A stretch of DNA of 64,000 nt from Dactylococcopsis salina PCC 8305 (GTDB lineage: Bacteria > Cyanobacteriota > Cyanobacteriia > Cyanobacteriales > Rubidibacteraceae), in the NCBI RefSeq assembly GCF_000317615.1, contig NC_019780.1:3307840-3371839 (forward strand), read 5' to 3'. The stretch's first letter is position 1, and each line of letters opens with the position of its first letter. Of the stretch, positions 34,251-43,467 are shown piece by piece. A program made the position numbers and the translations under genes. The notes beneath the pieces are model-generated. The model saw nothing but the letters and a program-made list of their open reading frames with translations. It searched no databases and was not told the DNA's origin.

Positions 34251-34787
34251 TATTTAGTTGCAACTGAAGGCGAAAAAACAGAGGAAATCTATTTTAATAT
34301 ATTCCGAACACCAGAGTATCGAAAGAATATTCAGGTAAAAATCCTATCAGCAAGAAGAGGAAACTCCTCACCAAAGGCTGTTATGAAACGTCTTCAGAGT
34401 AAAGCAAGAGAGATGGATTTACAATCAGGAGATGAATTATGGGTTGTTATTGATGATGATAAGCGTCCTAAAGAGCAACTGCAAGTAATTGTTAATGAGT
34501 GTAAGGAAAAACATAACTATTTTTTTGCAATTAGTAATCCTTGTTTTGAACTTTGGTTACTTTTACATCAAAAGAACTATAAAGCTCCTCCTACTCCTGA
34601 ATTGTGTGAACAAGAATTAGCTAAATTATTTGAAAAACCGTATGATAAAACCAATTATGAGGTTAGCAAGCTAGAGCCTTACATTAAAAATGCGATCGCT
34701 CATGCTCAAAAATTAGATACAACAGATATTCCGAAAGAAGTGGGAACTGGGGTTTATCGGTTAGTTGAAAAACTGATTAAGAAGTGA
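34230..34787 (+). CDS. rloB: RloB family protein with MITE-derived start
   Basis: The body VATEGEKTEEIYFNIFRTPEYR, WVVIDDDKR, and NPCFELWLLLH is RloB (PF13707), a Toprim-like nuclease partner of RloA: the TEGEKTE glutamates and the DDD cluster are probable metal ligands. The native start is lost to the MITE. An in-frame ATG at 34230 inside the MITE gives MDFFSNPYLVATEGE, eight MITE- or duplication-encoded residues before conserved sequence, and 185 residues in all; longer TTG starts exist. Because only a basic tail is missing, the protein may be functional. It overlaps narM by 11 bp, tail to tail. Confidence 0.75.
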   Translation: MDFFSNPYLVATEGEKTEEIYFNIFRTPEYRKNIQVKILSARRGNSSPKAVMKRLQSKAREMDLQSGDELWVVIDDDKRPKEQLQVIVNECKEKHNYFFAISNPCFELWLLLHQKNYKAPPTPELCEQELAKLFEKPYDKTNYEVSKLEPYIKNAIAHAQKLDTTDIPKEVGTGVYRLVEKLIKK

Positions 34788-35229
34788 TGATTCCAAATTC
34801 TTTTAAAGCAGGATAAAAGTTTTTATTCTCATGGCTTGGACGGGATAATTTAATCAATGCAAAGCGTTGTAATGGGCTTAACTTTTGCCATTGTTCTGGT
34901 TTTATTTCTAAATCGAACTCTTGGGTTTTTTCTTGTAATTGTTGAGGAATGTCTTGAGCATTTAACCAAGGCGGATCAGGATCAATTTCTAACTCTTTTG
35001 CTGGTTCTCCTGTTTTTTGGATAACTAAATTTTGCAACACCTTTTTATAAGCTGTAATTTGTTCAGGTGTCTCACAAGGTTGATTGACTAATTGATCTCG
35101 TTCATCTTGGTTGAATTGATGCCAATGGTGTAGTTTTAATTTTACGCCACAAGTGTCTAATTTGAGGCGAACTTGCATCGGAATACAGCGTAAGTCGTTA
35201 ACAAAGTCAGCTTCAAATTGGAAAAACAT
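34777..35229 (-). CDS. narM: nitrate reductase maturation protein NarM
   Basis: A 150-residue protein of the nitrate-reductase-associated family. The start MFFQFEADFVNDLRCIPMQVRLKLD and the following CGVKLKLHHWHQF are diagnostic. In cyanobacteria NarM is needed for active NarB, probably in cofactor or cluster assembly. It lies at the end of the nitrogen cluster, separated from narB by a DUF4160/DUF2442 pair. The 3' end overlaps rloB by 11 bases on the opposite strand, so the defence genes were joined very close to its stop codon. Confidence 0.88.
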   Translation of the reverse strand: MFFQFEADFVNDLRCIPMQVRLKLDTCGVKLKLHHWHQFNQDERDQLVNQPCETPEQITAYKKVLQNLVIQKTGEPAKELEIDPDPPWLNAQDIPQQLQEKTQEFDLEIKPEQWQKLSPLQRFALIKLSRPSHENKNFYPALKEFGIITS

Positions 35230-35270
35230 TTTATTTCTTTTGCCAGTATGTGAACTTAATTTTTCTGCTC

Positions 35271-35513
35271 TTATTTTCCGTTTAATAATCCTTCAACACT
35301 CAAATCTTCATCAATATCTAACCAGTGAATCCCTTCGCCGTCTCCCAAAATTTCATATTTTTCTAATTGTTCTTGGGTGGCATTAGCTAACTTGGGAAAC
35401 CATAATAATGGTGCGGAAATTTTTCTTCCATCGACTAAATCTATAATTAGATCATCTTCAGTAAATCTGACTGTTTGTGCTAACGGAGTTTTTTCAACTT
35501 TTAAGATGCTCAT
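35271..35513 (-). CDS. DUF2442 family protein
   Basis: An 80-residue protein: VRFTEDDLIIDLVDGRKISAPLLWFPKLANAT and HWLDIDEDLSVEGLL are the classic DUF2442 pattern. Such proteins often act with DUF4160 partners as apparent toxin-antitoxin or regulatory pairs; no activity is proven. Its start lies inside the 3' end of the DUF4160 gene (20-bp overlap), so translation is coupled. It interrupts the nitrate cluster between narB and narM. Confidence 0.88.
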   Translation of the reverse strand: MSILKVEKTPLAQTVRFTEDDLIIDLVDGRKISAPLLWFPKLANATQEQLEKYEILGDGEGIHWLDIDEDLSVEGLLNGK

Positions 35514-35730
35514 CCCAAGCCTCCAAAAATAAATGTCTATTTGTTTCTACAATTTTTTGAATCGCTCTCAGTTCTTTAGAGCTAAATCCCTTTGATCTAG
35601 CTAATGAAACTGATTCTAGCCAAAATTTAGCTAGAAATCGTTCCCTTTGCACATGAATATGAGGAGGTTCACTCTTTTCATTGCTATAGAAATAAAATCT
35701 ATATGAACCTTCTCTTAGAACTGTTGGCAT
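35494..35730 (-). CDS. DUF4160 family protein
   Basis: A 78-residue protein: PTVLREGSYRFYFYSNEKSEPPHIHVQRE and ELRAIQKIVETNRHLFLEAWDEH match DUF4160. The PPHIHV histidine pair is the conserved core and might bind metal. It is the first gene of an overlapping pair with DUF2442, 34 bp downstream of the narB stop. The pair behaves like a portable module, so its place inside an assimilation operon is unusual. Function is unknown; a toxin role is only suspected. Confidence 0.88.
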   Translation of the reverse strand: MPTVLREGSYRFYFYSNEKSEPPHIHVQRERFLAKFWLESVSLARSKGFSSKELRAIQKIVETNRHLFLEAWDEHLKS

Positions 35731-35764
35731 AATAACAAACTTCTCTTATTCCTTGCACTTTAAC

Positions 35765-37984
35765 TTAAATGGGTAATAGTTTTTTAAGGGATTCTTGTAA
35801 TTTAGGTTGTTCTGTCTCTTCCATTTTTTCGATCGGATCACTAATCGGAATTAATTGCACCGCACAGGCTTTTAATTCTGGTTGTTTGGAAATAGGACAA
35901 GATTCGGGATGGGTGAGGGCGTTTGCTTCTGCGTTGTCTGCCCAGAGTGCGCCCCAGTGCATAGGGATAAAGATTGTTCCAGGGGCAATGGCTTTCGTTA
36001 TTTTAACTCGAAAACGAGCTTTTCCTCGGCGCGATCGCGCTTCTACCCATTTTTCTTCTTTCGTCTCTTCTAGCCCCAAATTCTTGGCATCACGGGGATG
36101 AATTTCTAACTCTGGATAGGGGTGCATTTTCGTAATTTTCGGAATGTGTCCAGTTCGGGTTTGGGTGTGCCAATGCCCATATAATCGCCCTGTCGTCAAG
36201 ACAAAAGGATAATTCTCGTCTTCAGGTTCAGCGAGTCCGTTAGAATGAAAGGCAGCAAATTTTGCCCGTCCATCGTTGGTGGGAAAACGGAGGTCTGTAT
36301 AGAGACGTTTCCCAGAAGCAACCGTTGCGGTTTCACTCTCAGGACAGGGCCATTGAATTGCGCCTTCTTGCTGTAAGCGTTCGTGAGATAATCCAGTCAT
36401 GTCGCAAAGACGATTCCGAGTTAATTCGACAAATTCCTGATAAACGTCTGCGGAACTGGTAAAGGAAAATTGTTCTGTAAACCCTAACCGTCGTCCCACC
36501 TCGGCAAAAATTTCCCAGTCGGCTTTGGCTTGTCCTGGAGGATTACGAAATGCGGGACATAATGTTACTACTCGTTCGGAATTGGTCATTATTCCTGTTT
36601 TCTCTCCCCATTGCGCGGCGGGTAATACTAAATGGGCGTAAGCGGCGGTTTCGGTGGGATAATAGGCATCTTGATAAACGGTAAAACGTGATTTTAATAG
36701 TGCTTTTTTTGTGCGTTCAATATCGGGCATACTCACCGCAGGATTCGTCGCGGCGACCCAAAATAATCCTACTTCCCCTGTTTCTAAACCCCGAATCATC
36801 TCCCACGCATCTCGTCCAGGGTTGGGGTTAATCCTCCCTTCGGGAAGATGCCAAGCCTGTTCCACTGTAGCCCGATGTTGAGGGTTTTTTACCATTCGAT
36901 AACCTGGGAGAATATGGGCGAGTCCTCCTGCTTCTCGTCCTCCCATCGCATTCGGTTGTCCCGTGAGAGAAAAGGGACCGGCCCCTGGTTTACCAATGTT
37001 GGCGGTCATTAGGTGTAAGTTAATGAGGGTGCGGACTTTGGCTGTTCCTTCGGAAGATTGATTCATTCCCATTGACCACAGGGACAAAACTCGTTCTGAG
37101 TTTGCCCAATAACGGGCGGCGGTTTCTAGTTGATCAATGGTGATGCCACATTTTCTGGCTACCAGTGCTGGGGGATAGTGGCGAATCACTTCCGCATAGT
37201 GAGAAAAGTCTTTTGTACATTCATCCATAAAGATGGTTTCAATTTTTTCCCAAGACATCAAAAGGTAAGCAATGCCATTGAGTAGATCAATATCAGTTCC
37301 TGGTTTGATGGCAAGATGAAGATCGGCGGCTTCTGCGGTTTTCGTTTTTCGTGGATCAACTACAATCATCTTCACATGACGGTTGCGCTTATGATGTTTC
37401 CGCAACCGATTGAAAACAATGGGATGACAGTCGGCGGTGTTTGTACCAATGAGAAAGGCGCAGTCAGTTTGTTCTAGGTCATCGTAACAGCAAGGGGGCC
37501 CATCTGAGCCAAAACTTTGCATATAGCCAGCAACTGCAGAAGACATACAGAGGCGAGAGTTGGCATCAAAGTTGTTTGTTCCCAGACAGCCTTTGAGGAG
37601 TTTTTGGGCGGTGTAGTAGTCTTCGGTTTGCAGTTGTCCTGATCCATACATACAAATCCCATCACTACCATGAGTGAGACGGACGGTTTTAATTTCTGTG
37701 GCGATTCGATCGAGCGCTTCTTCCCAACTCACCCGACGGAAGGAATCACTCAGAGAGTCTCGTAGCAGGGGATATTGAAGACGATTTTTTTCCGTTGATT
37801 CGGTGATGGTTGCGCCTTTAACACAGACCATTCCTTTACTCGAACGGTGGGCGCGATCGCCGCGCACTTGCCAGGTTGGATTGCCATCACTATCTCGATG
37901 CACTGCTTTTCCGGGTTGCGCGGGGGGTAACACTTCTAAACCGCAACCCACACCGCAATAAGGACAAAGTGTTTTTTGTGTCAT
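35765..37984 (-). CDS. narB: ferredoxin-nitrate reductase
   Basis: A 739-residue molybdenum enzyme reducing nitrate to nitrite with ferredoxin. It has the [4Fe-4S] ligands [13 protein letters not shown] and GMVCVKG, the molybdopterin segments [12 protein letters not shown] and [20 protein letters not shown], and the C-terminal dinucleotide-binding domain [19 protein letters not shown]. The length is that of cyanobacterial NarB. It follows nrtP by 39 bp and is likely in the same transcript. The ATG at 37984 is followed directly by the cluster-binding segment, as in other NarBs. Confidence 0.96.
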   Translation of the reverse strand: MTQKTLCPYCGVGCGLEVLPPAQPGKAVHRDSDGNPTWQVRGDRAHRSSKGMVCVKGATITESTEKNRLQYPLLRDSLSDSFRRVSWEEALDRIATEIKTVRLTHGSDGICMYGSGQLQTEDYYTAQKLLKGCLGTNNFDANSRLCMSSAVAGYMQSFGSDGPPCCYDDLEQTDCAFLIGTNTADCHPIVFNRLRKHHKRNRHVKMIVVDPRKTKTAEAADLHLAIKPGTDIDLLNGIAYLLMSWEKIETIFMDECTKDFSHYAEVIRHYPPALVARKCGITIDQLETAARYWANSERVLSLWSMGMNQSSEGTAKVRTLINLHLMTANIGKPGAGPFSLTGQPNAMGGREAGGLAHILPGYRMVKNPQHRATVEQAWHLPEGRINPNPGRDAWEMIRGLETGEVGLFWVAATNPAVSMPDIERTKKALLKSRFTVYQDAYYPTETAAYAHLVLPAAQWGEKTGIMTNSERVVTLCPAFRNPPGQAKADWEIFAEVGRRLGFTEQFSFTSSADVYQEFVELTRNRLCDMTGLSHERLQQEGAIQWPCPESETATVASGKRLYTDLRFPTNDGRAKFAAFHSNGLAEPEDENYPFVLTTGRLYGHWHTQTRTGHIPKITKMHPYPELEIHPRDAKNLGLEETKEEKWVEARSRRGKARFRVKITKAIAPGTIFIPMHWGALWADNAEANALTHPESCPISKQPELKACAVQLIPISDPIEKMEETEQPKLQESLKKLLPI

Positions 37985-38023
37985 CAGTTATCTCCTCTTG
38001 ATTGGTTTGCCCTGCCCACCCTA

Positions 38024-39532
38024 CTAATAATCTTTGCGATTAACGACAGGTTCGGAAACTGTTTCTAGTTCTTCTTCGCCTTCATGGAACTCAGCAAATG
38101 ATCCTTTGGGTTCTTTCAGGAAAAAGGCACAGAGAAAGGCAACAATTAAACCAGCAACTCCTAACACTTGGAAAAAGGTACGATCGGCGGCGGCCCCAGC
38201 AGGGAGTAAACTATAGAGGGTGAGATAACAAACCGCCCCAACATTACCAAACGCCCCCACACTGCCAGCAATTTGTCCTGTGACCCGACGCTTAATCAGA
38301 GGAACAATAGCATAAGTTGATCCCTCAGCAGCTTGAACAAAGAAGGAACAAGCCATTGTCAAAACCACCGCTAGAGGTAAGAACCAAGCATTATTGACTG
38401 TTCCCATCATTAAATAGCCAATGCCCATACCGCCTAGCAAAATTGCCATTGTCCATTTCCGCGATCCCATTTTGTCGGAGATTAAACCACCACCAGGACG
38501 AGAAACTAGGTTCATAAATGCATAGCTAGAGGCAATCATTCCCGCATTTGCAGGATTTAGGTTAAAGGTGACTTCAAAGAAGGCGGGTAACATGGAAACC
38601 ACGGCTAATTCTGATCCGAAGTTGGTGACATAGGTCAATTCTAAAAGGGCAACTTGACTAAAGTTATAACGATCGTCTGCGGGGTAACGTTTTTTCCCTG
38701 TCATTAAGTCTTTGTTTGCATCATAGGCTTTATAGGCTTGGAAGGCATATAATCCCACTAAAACTAACCATACTAATAAGAGTTGTCCTTGGCTGAGGAA
38801 TCCCACTCCTTTTAAGCGCCACGCGAGGAGGGCTAAAACACCAGCGATGGGGATATTCATCAGTAGTAAAAACCAGAAGTCTCGCTTGCTGGTGACTTCC
38901 ATTCCGCCATGACGTTCAGGACGTTGATAAACTCGTCCAGGTGGGGTATCTTCGACGGTAAAGAAGTAGATGACACCATAAACGGCGGCTGCGACACCAG
39001 TTAGCATGATGGCTAAACGCCAGTTCGCTTGACCACCAGAGACAAAGGATAAGAATAAAGCGACAGAGGGAAGAGTAAAAGCGGATGCGGCTGATCCAAA
39101 GTTTCCCCAACCGCCATAAATTCCTTCTGCAACCCCGATTTCTTTGGGAGGAAACCACTCGGAAACCATACGAATGCCGATGACAAAGCCAGCGCCGACA
39201 ATTCCTAACAGTAAACGACTGATGACAAGGGTATTAAAATCATTTGCTGATGCAAACATAAAACAAGGAATTGCTGCATAAACCAGTAAAGCAGAAAAGG
39301 TAATTCGGGGACCGAATCGATCGAGCAACATTCCAATTAAAATTCTTGCGGGAACGGTTAGGGCGACGTTACAAATCCCGATCGTTTTCATTTGGTCAAC
39401 GGTTAACCCTAAATCGTCTTTAATTGTTGTTGCTAATGGGGCAAAATTGAACCAAACAACAAAGGTAAGAAAAAAGGCAAACCAAGTTAAATGGAGGATA
39501 CGATTTCGACCTTGAAAAGAGAGAATATTCAT
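38024..39532 (-). CDS. nrtP: NNP-type nitrate/nitrite permease (MFS)
   Basis: A 502-residue major facilitator with 12 predicted helices. LHLTWFAFFLTFVVWFNFAPLA and the nitrate signature AGFVIGIRMVSEWFPPKEIGVAEGIYGGWGNFGSAASAF (split here as two adjacent motifs GIRMVSEWFPP and GIYGGWGNFGSA) are characteristic of NrtP/NapA. A cytoplasmic loop of about 70 residues lies between helices 6 and 9. It brings nitrate into the cell for NarB, the next gene. An NtcA box at 39670-39683 with a -10 hexamer exactly 22 bp further lies about 140 bp upstream, so nitrogen control of nrtP-narB is strongly suggested. Confidence 0.95.
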   Translation of the reverse strand: MNILSFQGRNRILHLTWFAFFLTFVVWFNFAPLATTIKDDLGLTVDQMKTIGICNVALTVPARILIGMLLDRFGPRITFSALLVYAAIPCFMFASANDFNTLVISRLLLGIVGAGFVIGIRMVSEWFPPKEIGVAEGIYGGWGNFGSAASAFTLPSVALFLSFVSGGQANWRLAIMLTGVAAAVYGVIYFFTVEDTPPGRVYQRPERHGGMEVTSKRDFWFLLLMNIPIAGVLALLAWRLKGVGFLSQGQLLLVWLVLVGLYAFQAYKAYDANKDLMTGKKRYPADDRYNFSQVALLELTYVTNFGSELAVVSMLPAFFEVTFNLNPANAGMIASSYAFMNLVSRPGGGLISDKMGSRKWTMAILLGGMGIGYLMMGTVNNAWFLPLAVVLTMACSFFVQAAEGSTYAIVPLIKRRVTGQIAGSVGAFGNVGAVCYLTLYSLLPAGAAADRTFFQVLGVAGLIVAFLCAFFLKEPKGSFAEFHEGEEELETVSEPVVNRKDY

Positions 39533-39669
39533 AAGTCTATTTGTGTCAGTTTTATGAGCAATAATGAAGATGGACAGAAAAATTTATATAGTTTTACTTT
39601 TTCTGCTTAATTGTTCTGAGAATTAAGATTTCTTGGCTACCACTTTACTGATTTTTATTAAATGATTTC

Positions 39670-39683
39670 GTATGCTTTGTTAC
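39670..39683 (-). promoter_or_regulatory. NtcA box upstream of nrtP
   Basis: The minus strand reads GTAACAAAGCATAC, fitting GTA-N8-TAC. Exactly 22 bases further on the minus strand is TAAAGT, fitting the TAN3T -10 element of NtcA-activated promoters. Confidence 0.85.
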
Positions 39684-39760
39684 ATTTTTTTGCGATTAAT
39701 GTTTATATTGCATTAAAATTATTTCGATTCTGCATTTTGTAATCTTATTTTCCAAAAGTA

Positions 39761-39785
39761 GTAGGGTGGGCAATGCCCACCCTAC
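39761..39785. repeat. GTAGGGTGGGC palindrome between nirA and nrtP
   Basis: A perfect palindrome (GTAGGGTGGGCAA and its complement) located 38 bp after the nirA stop and upstream of the nrtP NtcA box. The same palindrome is at 1645. It could end nirA transcription before the nrtP promoter. Confidence 0.75.
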
Positions 39786-39822
39786 AGAAAAAATTTTTTA
39801 TTATTTTTAGTTGATGCTTGTT

Positions 39823-41361
39823 TTATTTCGGTGTTGCCCCAAATTGATCCATTAAAATTTGTCGTAAAACTGCGGGCAAATCTTCACAAGGAATTCCTTT
39901 TTGAACTCGATTTCCTAATTTTGCATCTTTTCCGACTTTTCCTCCCATAAAGAGGTCAACTGCTTCCACCATTTCCCCATTTTTACGCGCCTTTGTTCCC
40001 ATCAAACCAATATCAGCAACTTGTGGCTGTCCACAGGAATTCGGACATCCCGTCCAATGGATTCTTACGCCATTGGGAATGTTTAATTCTGCGTCCAATT
40101 TTTGAGCAATATTTAAAGCCTGTTGTTTGGTTTCAACTAATGCGAAATTACAAAATTGTGCGCCAGTACAAGAAACCACCGATCGAGTTAATGGGTCAGG
40201 ATTAATGCTAAACTTCTCTAGTAAAGGTTCAGTTAAAAAGGTCTCAATTTTATCATGATCAATATGAGGAATAATCACATTTTGTTCCACTGTTAAACGG
40301 ATTTCACTTCCCCCATAAACTTCTGCTAAACGCGCCAAATCAAAGAAGTCATCAGTGCTTAATCTTCCTACTGGAATATTCATCCCAACAAAAGATTTTC
40401 CCGCTTGTTTTTGGGGATGAATCCCAATATGATCGCGCTTATCCCAATCAATTACATCTTCTGCGGCTGCGGATTTTAAAGGTTGACCAAAAGCGGTTTC
40501 TACTAATGTCCGAAATTCCTCTAATCCAATTTCATCAATCAACCACATTAAACGAGATTTTTGGCGATTTGCTCTCAAGCCTCGATCGCGATATACTTCT
40601 AGAATGGCACGGGAAACTCCCACCACTGCTTCTTCTGTCGGCGGAATCCAAGCATTAAGAGGAATCGCGGCTTCGCAGCGTTTAGAAGAAAAGAAACCTC
40701 CCACTAAAACATTAAATCCCAATTCCCCTTCTTTATAGGCGGGAACAAAAGCAATATCATTAATTTCCGCATGAACGGAATTATCTCTTCCCCCTTCAAT
40801 GGCAATATTAAACTTACGGGGTAAATTGGTAAATTCTGGGTTTCCTTCTCCAGAATTAGTAATCATATCCTGTACTTTTTTGACTAATTGTCGGGTGTCA
40901 ATTAATTCCTCTCCATCTAACCCCGCAACTGGAGAACCCGTAATATTACGGACATTATCCATTCCCGATTGCATAGAGGTCATTCCTGTTGCGTGTAATT
41001 GGGAAAAAATCTCTGGGATATCTTCTAAACGAATGCCTCGCAATTGTATATTTTGACGAGTGGTAATATCAGCGCTACTGTCGTCGCCATAACGCTGTAA
41101 AATTTCTCCTAAGGTTCGTGTTTGTTCGCTTGTCAGAATCCCATTGGGAGTCCGTAAACGCAACATAAACTTCCCTGGTGTCACTGGACGATAAAAGATG
41201 CCTAGCCATTTCAGGCGCTGTTCGAGGTCGGTTTTATCTACGGCTTCCCAACCAATTTGGGCAAAATGTTCTAATTCTTCTTTGACCGCTAGCCCATCTT
41301 TTTCTGCTTTGAATTTTTCAAATTTATTTTGAGATTTCTCTGATTTCTCTGTACTAGTCAT
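39823..41361 (-). CDS. nirA: ferredoxin-nitrite reductase
   Basis: A 512-residue siroheme enzyme reducing nitrite to ammonium with ferredoxin. It has the nitrite/sulfite reductase half-domains (LRTPNGILTSEQ, DITTRQNIQLRGI) and the [4Fe-4S]/siroheme cysteines CTGAQFCNFALVETK and TGCPNSCGQPQVADIG. There is no C-terminal ferredoxin fusion. The first 30 residues are charged and variable. It has its own NtcA box at 41450-41463. Gene order (nirA upstream of nrtP-narB) is a common cyanobacterial arrangement. Confidence 0.96.
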   Translation of the reverse strand: MTSTEKSEKSQNKFEKFKAEKDGLAVKEELEHFAQIGWEAVDKTDLEQRLKWLGIFYRPVTPGKFMLRLRTPNGILTSEQTRTLGEILQRYGDDSSADITTRQNIQLRGIRLEDIPEIFSQLHATGMTSMQSGMDNVRNITGSPVAGLDGEELIDTRQLVKKVQDMITNSGEGNPEFTNLPRKFNIAIEGGRDNSVHAEINDIAFVPAYKEGELGFNVLVGGFFSSKRCEAAIPLNAWIPPTEEAVVGVSRAILEVYRDRGLRANRQKSRLMWLIDEIGLEEFRTLVETAFGQPLKSAAAEDVIDWDKRDHIGIHPQKQAGKSFVGMNIPVGRLSTDDFFDLARLAEVYGGSEIRLTVEQNVIIPHIDHDKIETFLTEPLLEKFSINPDPLTRSVVSCTGAQFCNFALVETKQQALNIAQKLDAELNIPNGVRIHWTGCPNSCGQPQVADIGLMGTKARKNGEMVEAVDLFMGGKVGKDAKLGNRVQKGIPCEDLPAVLRQILMDQFGATPK

Positions 41362-41449
41362 TTCAATTTAGAGTGTTTAATCTTCAAGTAAAACAATAAT
41401 AATTACCCGTCTCTAAGACTTATTGAAAGGGAAATAATAGTGGTTAACT

Positions 41450-41463
41450 GTATCATAAGATAC
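41450..41463 (-). promoter_or_regulatory. NtcA box upstream of nirA
   Basis: GTATCTTATGATAC on the minus strand is a perfect GTA-N8-TAC match, nearly palindromic throughout, 89 bases before the nirA start. A TAN3T element at 22 bp is not obvious; TATTAT lies 10 bp downstream. Confidence 0.75.
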
Positions 41464-41587
41464 GCATCACCGTGTTTAATGCAATTAATACATTAATACA
41501 ATGTAAAAAGTACACAATTCTGGAGAGAGAATTAGAAATAGGGGGAACACAGTTCGCCCCTACGGTAGAAAAATAGCATTGTAAGAA

Positions 41588-42427
41588 CTACTTTTCTACT
41601 GCTCCCGGTTCTGATGCAGGAACAGAGGAAACTTTGGATTGGGGAGTCTCACTATAAGTTGCATAAAATAGGCAGCCAACAAACAACCCTCCACCAATTA
41701 AATTACCAATGGTTACTGGTAAAAAATTCCACAAGACCATCTCTGTTCCTGAAATGGGAGAACCGAGGGTGAATCCTGTCAAAATAAAGAACATATTAAC
41801 AACAATGTGTTCCATACCCAGTGCAACAAATGTCATAATTGGCCACCAACAAGTGAGGACTTTACCAGGAACAGATTGACTAACAATTCCTAGCATGACT
41901 GCGAAGCAAACTAATATATTACAGATGATTCCTCGTACAATCATTAGTAAGAAACCATTCGCTCCCATTTCACTGACACCAATGGTTCTGGTTTCTGCAA
42001 TTGACATAATTTTCTGAGCTACTTCATTGGGCTCGATTGTAAAAGCATTGGTTAGGGAAAAACTAATTGCTAAGGCTGCAACCAGACACCCTAAAAAATT
42101 ACCAAGGTAAACCCAAAGCCAATTTTTAACAATCAATCCCCATCGGGTTAGTCCTGATAGTTTAGCCGTCGCCATTAACGCAAAATTTCCAGTAACTAGT
42201 TCCATTCCAAAAAGGACAATAAGAACAAAACCCCAAGGAAAAATAACAGCAGCTACAAATGGAATCCCAGATTGAACGGCGATTGTCATCGCTAAAGTAG
42301 TGGCAATTCCTAATAATAATCCAGAATAAAAGCCACGAATTAACATATCCTTGACGGAAAGTCTAGCTTTTATGTCCCCTGCTTGTGCCATCTTTTTAAT
42401 GACTTCGCGAGGTATAGTGTAATCCAT
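41588..42427 (-). CDS. formate/nitrite transporter (FNT) family channel
   Basis: A 279-residue membrane protein with six helices. The family signatures are FYSGLLLGIATTLAMTIAVQSG, GNFALMATAKLSGL (GNF...), LGNFLGCLVAAL, ICNILVCFAVMLG and FFILTGFTLGSP with the conserved GNLIGGG near the end. FNT proteins carry formate, nitrite or hydrosulfide. In this cluster nitrite is the probable substrate. It follows cynS by 60 bp, so cynS-FNT may form one transcript from the NtcA box at 42996. The tail is alanine/serine rich and unconserved. Confidence 0.9.
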   Translation of the reverse strand: MDYTIPREVIKKMAQAGDIKARLSVKDMLIRGFYSGLLLGIATTLAMTIAVQSGIPFVAAVIFPWGFVLIVLFGMELVTGNFALMATAKLSGLTRWGLIVKNWLWVYLGNFLGCLVAALAISFSLTNAFTIEPNEVAQKIMSIAETRTIGVSEMGANGFLLMIVRGIICNILVCFAVMLGIVSQSVPGKVLTCWWPIMTFVALGMEHIVVNMFFILTGFTLGSPISGTEMVLWNFLPVTIGNLIGGGLFVGCLFYATYSETPQSKVSSVPASEPGAVEK

Positions 42428-42487
42428 TTAAAAATCCTCCTAATTTTCATTTTAATGAACTGAATTTGAATTAAATGGTTGTGTAAT

Positions 42488-42937
42488 TTACCACTTTTTA
42501 TAAGGTAAAAATTTCCCTTCCATAATCATTCTGACGCGATCGCCTTTGGGGTCTTCTACTTTTTCTACATCGAAAGTAAAATCAATTGCACTCATAATTC
42601 CATCGCCGAATTTTTCATGGACAACGCTTTTCACAGGCATTCCATAAACTTGCATAATTTCATAGAAACGATAGATTAAAGGATCAGTAGGAATGGAACT
42701 ATCTAACGATCCTTTTAAGGGAGGTTCGGTTAATTGTTCTGTTAGCAAATCAGACTCTAAACCCAATGCTGAAAGGATTTTTTGGGCTTCTTCTTTGTCA
42801 GCGCTCGCTTGACGATAAATAACAGAAGCAATCCAAACTTCATCCCGTCCAACTGCTTTTTCAAGGTCAGCAAAGGTGATACCTTTTTCTTTTTTAGCAG
42901 CTAAGAGTTTATTGGTGATTTCTGGAAAGTCTTTCAT
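42488..42937 (-). CDS. cynS: cyanate hydratase (cyanase)
   Basis: A 149-residue enzyme that breaks down cyanate with bicarbonate to ammonia and carbon dioxide. The N-terminal helix-turn-helix-like domain ([26 protein letters not shown]) and the C-terminal active-site region [11 protein letters not shown] with [11 protein letters not shown] are intact; catalytic Arg90, Glu93 and Ser116 are all present. Length is normal. It is the first gene of the nitrogen cluster, preceded by a perfect NtcA box, which fits cyanate as an alternative nitrogen source when ammonium is low. Confidence 0.96.
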   Translation of the reverse strand: MKDFPEITNKLLAAKKEKGITFADLEKAVGRDEVWIASVIYRQASADKEEAQKILSALGLESDLLTEQLTEPPLKGSLDSSIPTDPLIYRFYEIMQVYGMPVKSVVHEKFGDGIMSAIDFTFDVEKVEDPKGDRVRMIMEGKFLPYKKW

Positions 42938-42995
42938 TTTTAAAAGTCTATGGTTTGTATTTACTTTACGCTATCTTACAGTTTAGGTTCAGATT

Positions 42996-43009
42996 GTATC
43001 AGTGATTAC
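42996..43009 (-). promoter_or_regulatory. NtcA box upstream of cynS
   Basis: The minus strand reads GTAATCACTGATAC (GTA-N8-TAC), with TAGCGT (TAN3T) 22 bp downstream, the spacing typical of NtcA-activated promoters. The cynS start is 59 bp from the box. From here to 43190 no gene is seen. Confidence 0.85.
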
Positions 43010-43189
43010 GAATTGAAGAAAAATCAACTGAATGATCTGAATTAAGAATAATTTACCGATTAATACTGGACGTTTTTCGTGTTCTTTGTTACAAAAGATT
43101 ATTTTTAGATGCTAATTAAACATCAAAATTAATCTAATTTTGCATCAAAGTGAGGAGGAAGATAGCGGTTTTTTGTTGTAATGATATAG

Positions 43190-43396
43190 TCATTCGCACC
43201 AAGGTGATAAAAGTGAGCGATCGAGCAACCAAAAGTAACTAAAAAATAGCAAATCAAAACTCAAGCAAATCAGTAAAAATTTGATAATCGTCCAATTAAT
43301 TTTTAATTGATTATTACTTTCAGGGCGATCGTTTGGGTTGACTGTGGGAGTAATGAATTGATTTTTCGGAAGGGGAAGTTGATGATTGGATAGCAT
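43190..43396 (-). CDS. small hypothetical membrane protein (doubtful)
   Basis: A 68-residue frame with a hydrophilic, proline/asparagine-rich first half and one hydrophobic helix near the end (TIIKFLLICLSFDLLFFSYFWLL). I recognise no family. It starts with ATG but without a clear ribosome-binding site. It stands between the cynS promoter and a palindromic repeat (43468-43555), in a 770-bp region otherwise lacking genes. It could be real or chance. Confidence 0.35.
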   Translation of the reverse strand: MLSNHQLPLPKNQFITPTVNPNDRPESNNQLKINWTIIKFLLICLSFDLLFFSYFWLLDRSLLSPWCE

Positions 43397-43467
43397 AATT
43401 TAACCGATAGATAAAGTTAAATGATTTTCACCTAACGAGAGAGGCATAGATGAAAAATTCGATGATT

